Shown piece by piece: positions 6,166 to 7,126 of a stretch of 7,126 nucleotides of DNA (positions are counted from its first letter, which is position 1; the number at the start of each line of letters is the position of its first letter). Location: contig NZ_QUMD01000051.1 in the NCBI RefSeq assembly GCF_003481985.1, positions 1 through 7,126 of the forward strand, in the 5' to 3' direction. The notes beneath the pieces are model-generated. The model made no database searches and had not been told where the DNA came from. It saw nothing but the letters and a program-made list of their open reading frames with translations. Position numbers and translations under genes: made by a program. The stretch comes from Clostridium sp. OF09-36. Its GTDB lineage: Bacteria; Bacillota; Clostridia; Lachnospirales; Lachnospiraceae.

Positions 6166-6649
6166 GTGTGGTCTCCTTTCGTGTGCCTTCAATGGCATCA
6201 ATTAGTTTCTTAGTTTCATCAATTCGTTGTTGCTCGGTTTCAATTTCCTTCTCAAGCTGTCGGATACTCTTTTTCTTTCCAGAAATAAGCATCTCCGATT
6301 TTCGAATTTCCTCATATAACAATTTTTTCAATTCACTTGGAGCTATCTTCGCATTCCTCAAGGCATCCCTATTCTTCAATGCCTTATCTGCTAGAGCTCC
6401 CGCCATTACACCTGCTGCAAGAGTTGTAAGTCCTACAAGCGGTCCTGCTATCATACCACCAGCAACCATTGCGCCTGCATATTTAGGTGTTGTTTTCAAA
6501 AAAGAGTCCAACATTGCCTGAGTGATTACATTGCCTTCTTTTCTTGAGCCTTGCTCCGCTTCCAGTTTTCCTGAACGTATCCATCTACGCACAGTTTCAG
6601 GATTTGTATTTAAAAGTTCTGCAATTTCCTTAACACTATATGTTTTCAT
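6158..6649 (-). CDS. Excisionase/MerR-type HTH protein with glycine-rich hydrophobic segment and coiled coil
   Basis: The 163-residue protein has three visible parts. Residues 1-50 form an excisionase-type winged HTH (YSVKEIAELLNTNPETVRRWIRSGKLEA, then the RKEGNVIT wing), which binds DNA and in this family often controls excision or transcription. Residues 57-87 are a glycine/alanine-rich hydrophobic stretch with several GxxxG-like spacings and a central Pro70, suggesting a membrane-inserting helix or hairpin. Residues 105-155 are a charged heptad-like coiled coil (SELKKLLYEEIRKSEM onward). The combination suggests a membrane-tethered or oligomeric regulator. A near-perfect AAAGGAGG (plus-strand 6655-6662) lies 5 bases before the ATG, and a strong promoter is just upstream. 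The gene overlaps the 68-residue gene by 8 bases. The HTH assignment is firm; membrane insertion is inference. Confidence 0.85.
   Translation of the reverse strand: MKTYSVKEIAELLNTNPETVRRWIRSGKLEAEQGSRKEGNVITQAMLDSFLKTTPKYAGAMVAGGMIAGPLVGLTTLAAGVMAGALADKALKNRDALRNAKIAPSELKKLLYEEIRKSEMLISGKKKSIRQLEKEIETEQQRIDETKKLIDAIEGTRKETTHE
6173..6179 (-). promoter_or_regulatory. Ribosome binding site that fixes the start at 6165
   Basis: On the minus strand this reads AAAGGAG, 7 bases before the ATG at 6165. The longer frame beginning at 6201 has no comparable site, so the shorter 68-residue product is preferred. Confidence 0.7.
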
Positions 6650-6668
6650 TTGGCCCTCCTTTTACTAT

Positions 6669-6697
6669 ATTTTATTACTACATTTTTGTTTTGTCAA
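6669..6697 (-). promoter_or_regulatory. Near-consensus sigma-A promoter for the HTH operon
   Basis: On the minus strand, TTGACA (plus-strand 6692-6697) and TAAAAT (6669-6674) are exactly 17 bases apart and sit just upstream of the ribosome binding site of the HTH gene. The -35 is perfect and the -10 matches TATAAT at 5 of 6 positions. A TGTAGTAA sequence lies in the spacer next to the -10. Confidence 0.82.
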
Positions 6698-6703
6698 TAA
6701 TTT

Positions 6704-6726
6704 TGTAGCATTAAAATGTAGCATTA
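6704..6726. repeat. Tandem TGTAGCATTA repeat upstream of the HTH promoter, candidate operator
   Basis: TGTAGCATTA occurs at 6704-6713 and again at 6717-6726, a 13-base period. A related inverted half-site, TGTAGTAA on the minus strand, lies between the -35 and -10. Repeats placed over and beside the promoter of an HTH gene are typical autoregulatory sites. Binding by the HTH protein itself is inference. Confidence 0.55.
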
Positions 6727-6732
6727 TTCTTA

Positions 6733-6790
6733 TAAGGCAAAAAGCCGATAAGCAAACCCCACTGATTCCCCTACCGGTCCTTTTGCCTTA
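6733..6790. terminator. Hairpin terminator, copy 2 of a repeated element
   Basis: An outer stem of 10 perfect pairs, TAAGGCAAAA (6733-6742) with TTTTGCCTTA (6781-6790), encloses an inner stem GCCGATA (6744-6750) with TACCGGT (6772-6778), which has one A-C mismatch and one G-T pair. The outer stem overlaps the stop codon (6788-6790) of the minus-strand recombinase remnant, so it acts as its terminator. The architecture and much of the loop match the copy at 5907-5955. Confidence 0.75.
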
Positions 6791-7021
6791 TTCTGCTGCC
6801 AACTCAAATTCTGTTCCATCATAAAATCTTATCTGCAGTCTGCCATCTTCGTGCACTGTGATAATGTCCATCACTATTCGCATAAGCTCTGAGTCAAATC
6901 CCCGAATTGGTCCCGCTGCTGCTGTCCGCATCAAAAGTTTAGTTTTATACTTTAGCAGTGGATCATCGCTTCTTAGGTTTTCATCCCAGGCTTCTTTGTA
7001 GCTTTTCTGGTTTTCTATGTT
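6788..7021 (-). pseudogene. C-terminal remnant of a second large serine recombinase
   Basis: The last 77 or so residues read NIENQKSYKEAWDENLRSDD, then PLLKYKTKLL, GPIRGFDSELMR, ITVHEDGRLQIRFYDGTEFEL. This is the typical end of large serine recombinases, where a helix precedes a strand pair of the form I-V-x-DG-x-L-I-RF-DGT-E. The catalytic and recombinase domains are absent. The frame stays open upstream to the window edge, but the extra codons (7022-7126) translate the promoter, ribosome binding site and start of a plus-strand gene and show no recombinase character. The only in-frame start is a TTG at 7117 inside that gene. It is therefore taken as a truncated fragment with a junction near 7021. 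It is unlike the C-terminus of the recombinase at 1678-2997, so it comes from a different lineage. Confidence 0.7.
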
Positions 7022-7056
7022 GCTAGAATATAAATAGTACAAGCCAAAATGAGAAA

Positions 7057-7084
7057 TTCCAAATACACATAAGCATGGTACAAT
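7057..7084 (+). promoter_or_regulatory. Candidate promoter with extended -10 for the plus-strand gene at the right edge
   Basis: TGGTACAAT (7076-7084) is an extended -10 with TACAAT at 7079-7084. The best -35 is TTCCAA (7057-7062) at 16 bases, a weak match that the extended -10 could compensate for. It lies 26 bases before the ATG at 7111, directly upstream of a strong ribosome binding site. Confidence 0.6.
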
Positions 7085-7110
7085 AGAAACATGCTGAAGG
7101 AGGATCTCAT

Positions 7111-7126
7111 ATGGCAAAGCAACATG
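7111..7126 (+). CDS. Start of a plus-strand gene, cut by the window edge (begins MAKQH)
   Basis: Only five codons are visible, so no function can be assigned. The start is well supported: AAGGAGG (7097-7103) lies 7 bases before the ATG and an extended -10 promoter lies upstream. The gene is divergent from the recombinase remnant. Confidence 0.6.

Noticed and set aside
5959..6201. Longer 80-residue version of the small basic protein starting at 6201
   Set aside because: It has no ribosome binding site near 6201, while AAAGGAG sits 7 bases before the ATG at 6165.
6144..6824. Two plus-strand open frames (6144-6521 and 6522-6824) opposite the HTH gene and its promoter
   Set aside because: They have Ser/Phe/Cys-rich translations typical of antisense to a real gene, lack good ribosome binding sites, and run through the strong minus-strand promoter and the hairpin.
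1..7126. CRISPR array, tRNA, rRNA or riboswitch
   Set aside because: No regularly spaced repeats were seen, no cloverleaf-like or rRNA-like sequence was recognised, and the longest non-coding gap (about 138 bases at 6650-6787) is explained by the promoter, operator repeats and hairpin.

Overview
The window is a piece of accessory, mobile DNA. It most likely comes from a gut-type Firmicute in the class Clostridia, with Lachnospiraceae the best guess. That guess rests on the strong AGGAGG-type ribosome binding sites, the moderate-to-low GC content, consensus TTGACA/TAAAAT promoter elements, and protein types (IS21 transposase, large serine recombinases, ParB-like accessory proteins, excisionase-type HTH protein) that are common on integrative elements of this group. 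No housekeeping gene, rRNA, tRNA or CRISPR array was seen.

Region 1 (1-1728) is the right-hand part of an IS21-family insertion sequence: the C-terminal half of the IstA transposase, the complete IstB ATPase, and a right end finishing in TTGACA. The left end lies outside the window. Region 2 (1729-5904) is a compact, co-directional five-gene operon. Its first gene is a large serine recombinase that has lost its catalytic N-terminus: the IS21 copy sits just before its recombinase domain. Its C-terminus carries an unusual module in place of a zinc ribbon. The next two genes carry the same module as stand-alone proteins. They are followed by two ParB/sulfiredoxin-fold-like DNA-binding proteins, one of which appears to have lost the usual fold motif. 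All genes overlap or nearly abut and have good ribosome binding sites, so they were probably made and used together, plausibly as an accessory complex for recombination or maintenance of a mobile element. Their joint function is inference.

Region 3 (5905-6790) holds a two-gene minus-strand operon. The first gene encodes an excisionase/MerR-type HTH protein with a glycine-rich hydrophobic segment and a coiled coil. The second encodes a 68-residue basic protein. A near-consensus promoter with a repeated TGTAGCATTA motif drives it. The unit is bracketed by two related hairpins (5907-5955 and 6733-6790) that conserve the loop as well as the stem, and each lies at the 3' end of a minus-strand gene.

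Region 4 (6788-7126) contains the C-terminal remnant of a second, conventional serine recombinase on the minus strand. It is cut off at about 7021 by the promoter and start of a plus-strand gene that runs out of the window. The window therefore records several insertion or recombination events. Its most interesting content is the recombinase-linked family of shared-domain proteins and ParB-like partners.
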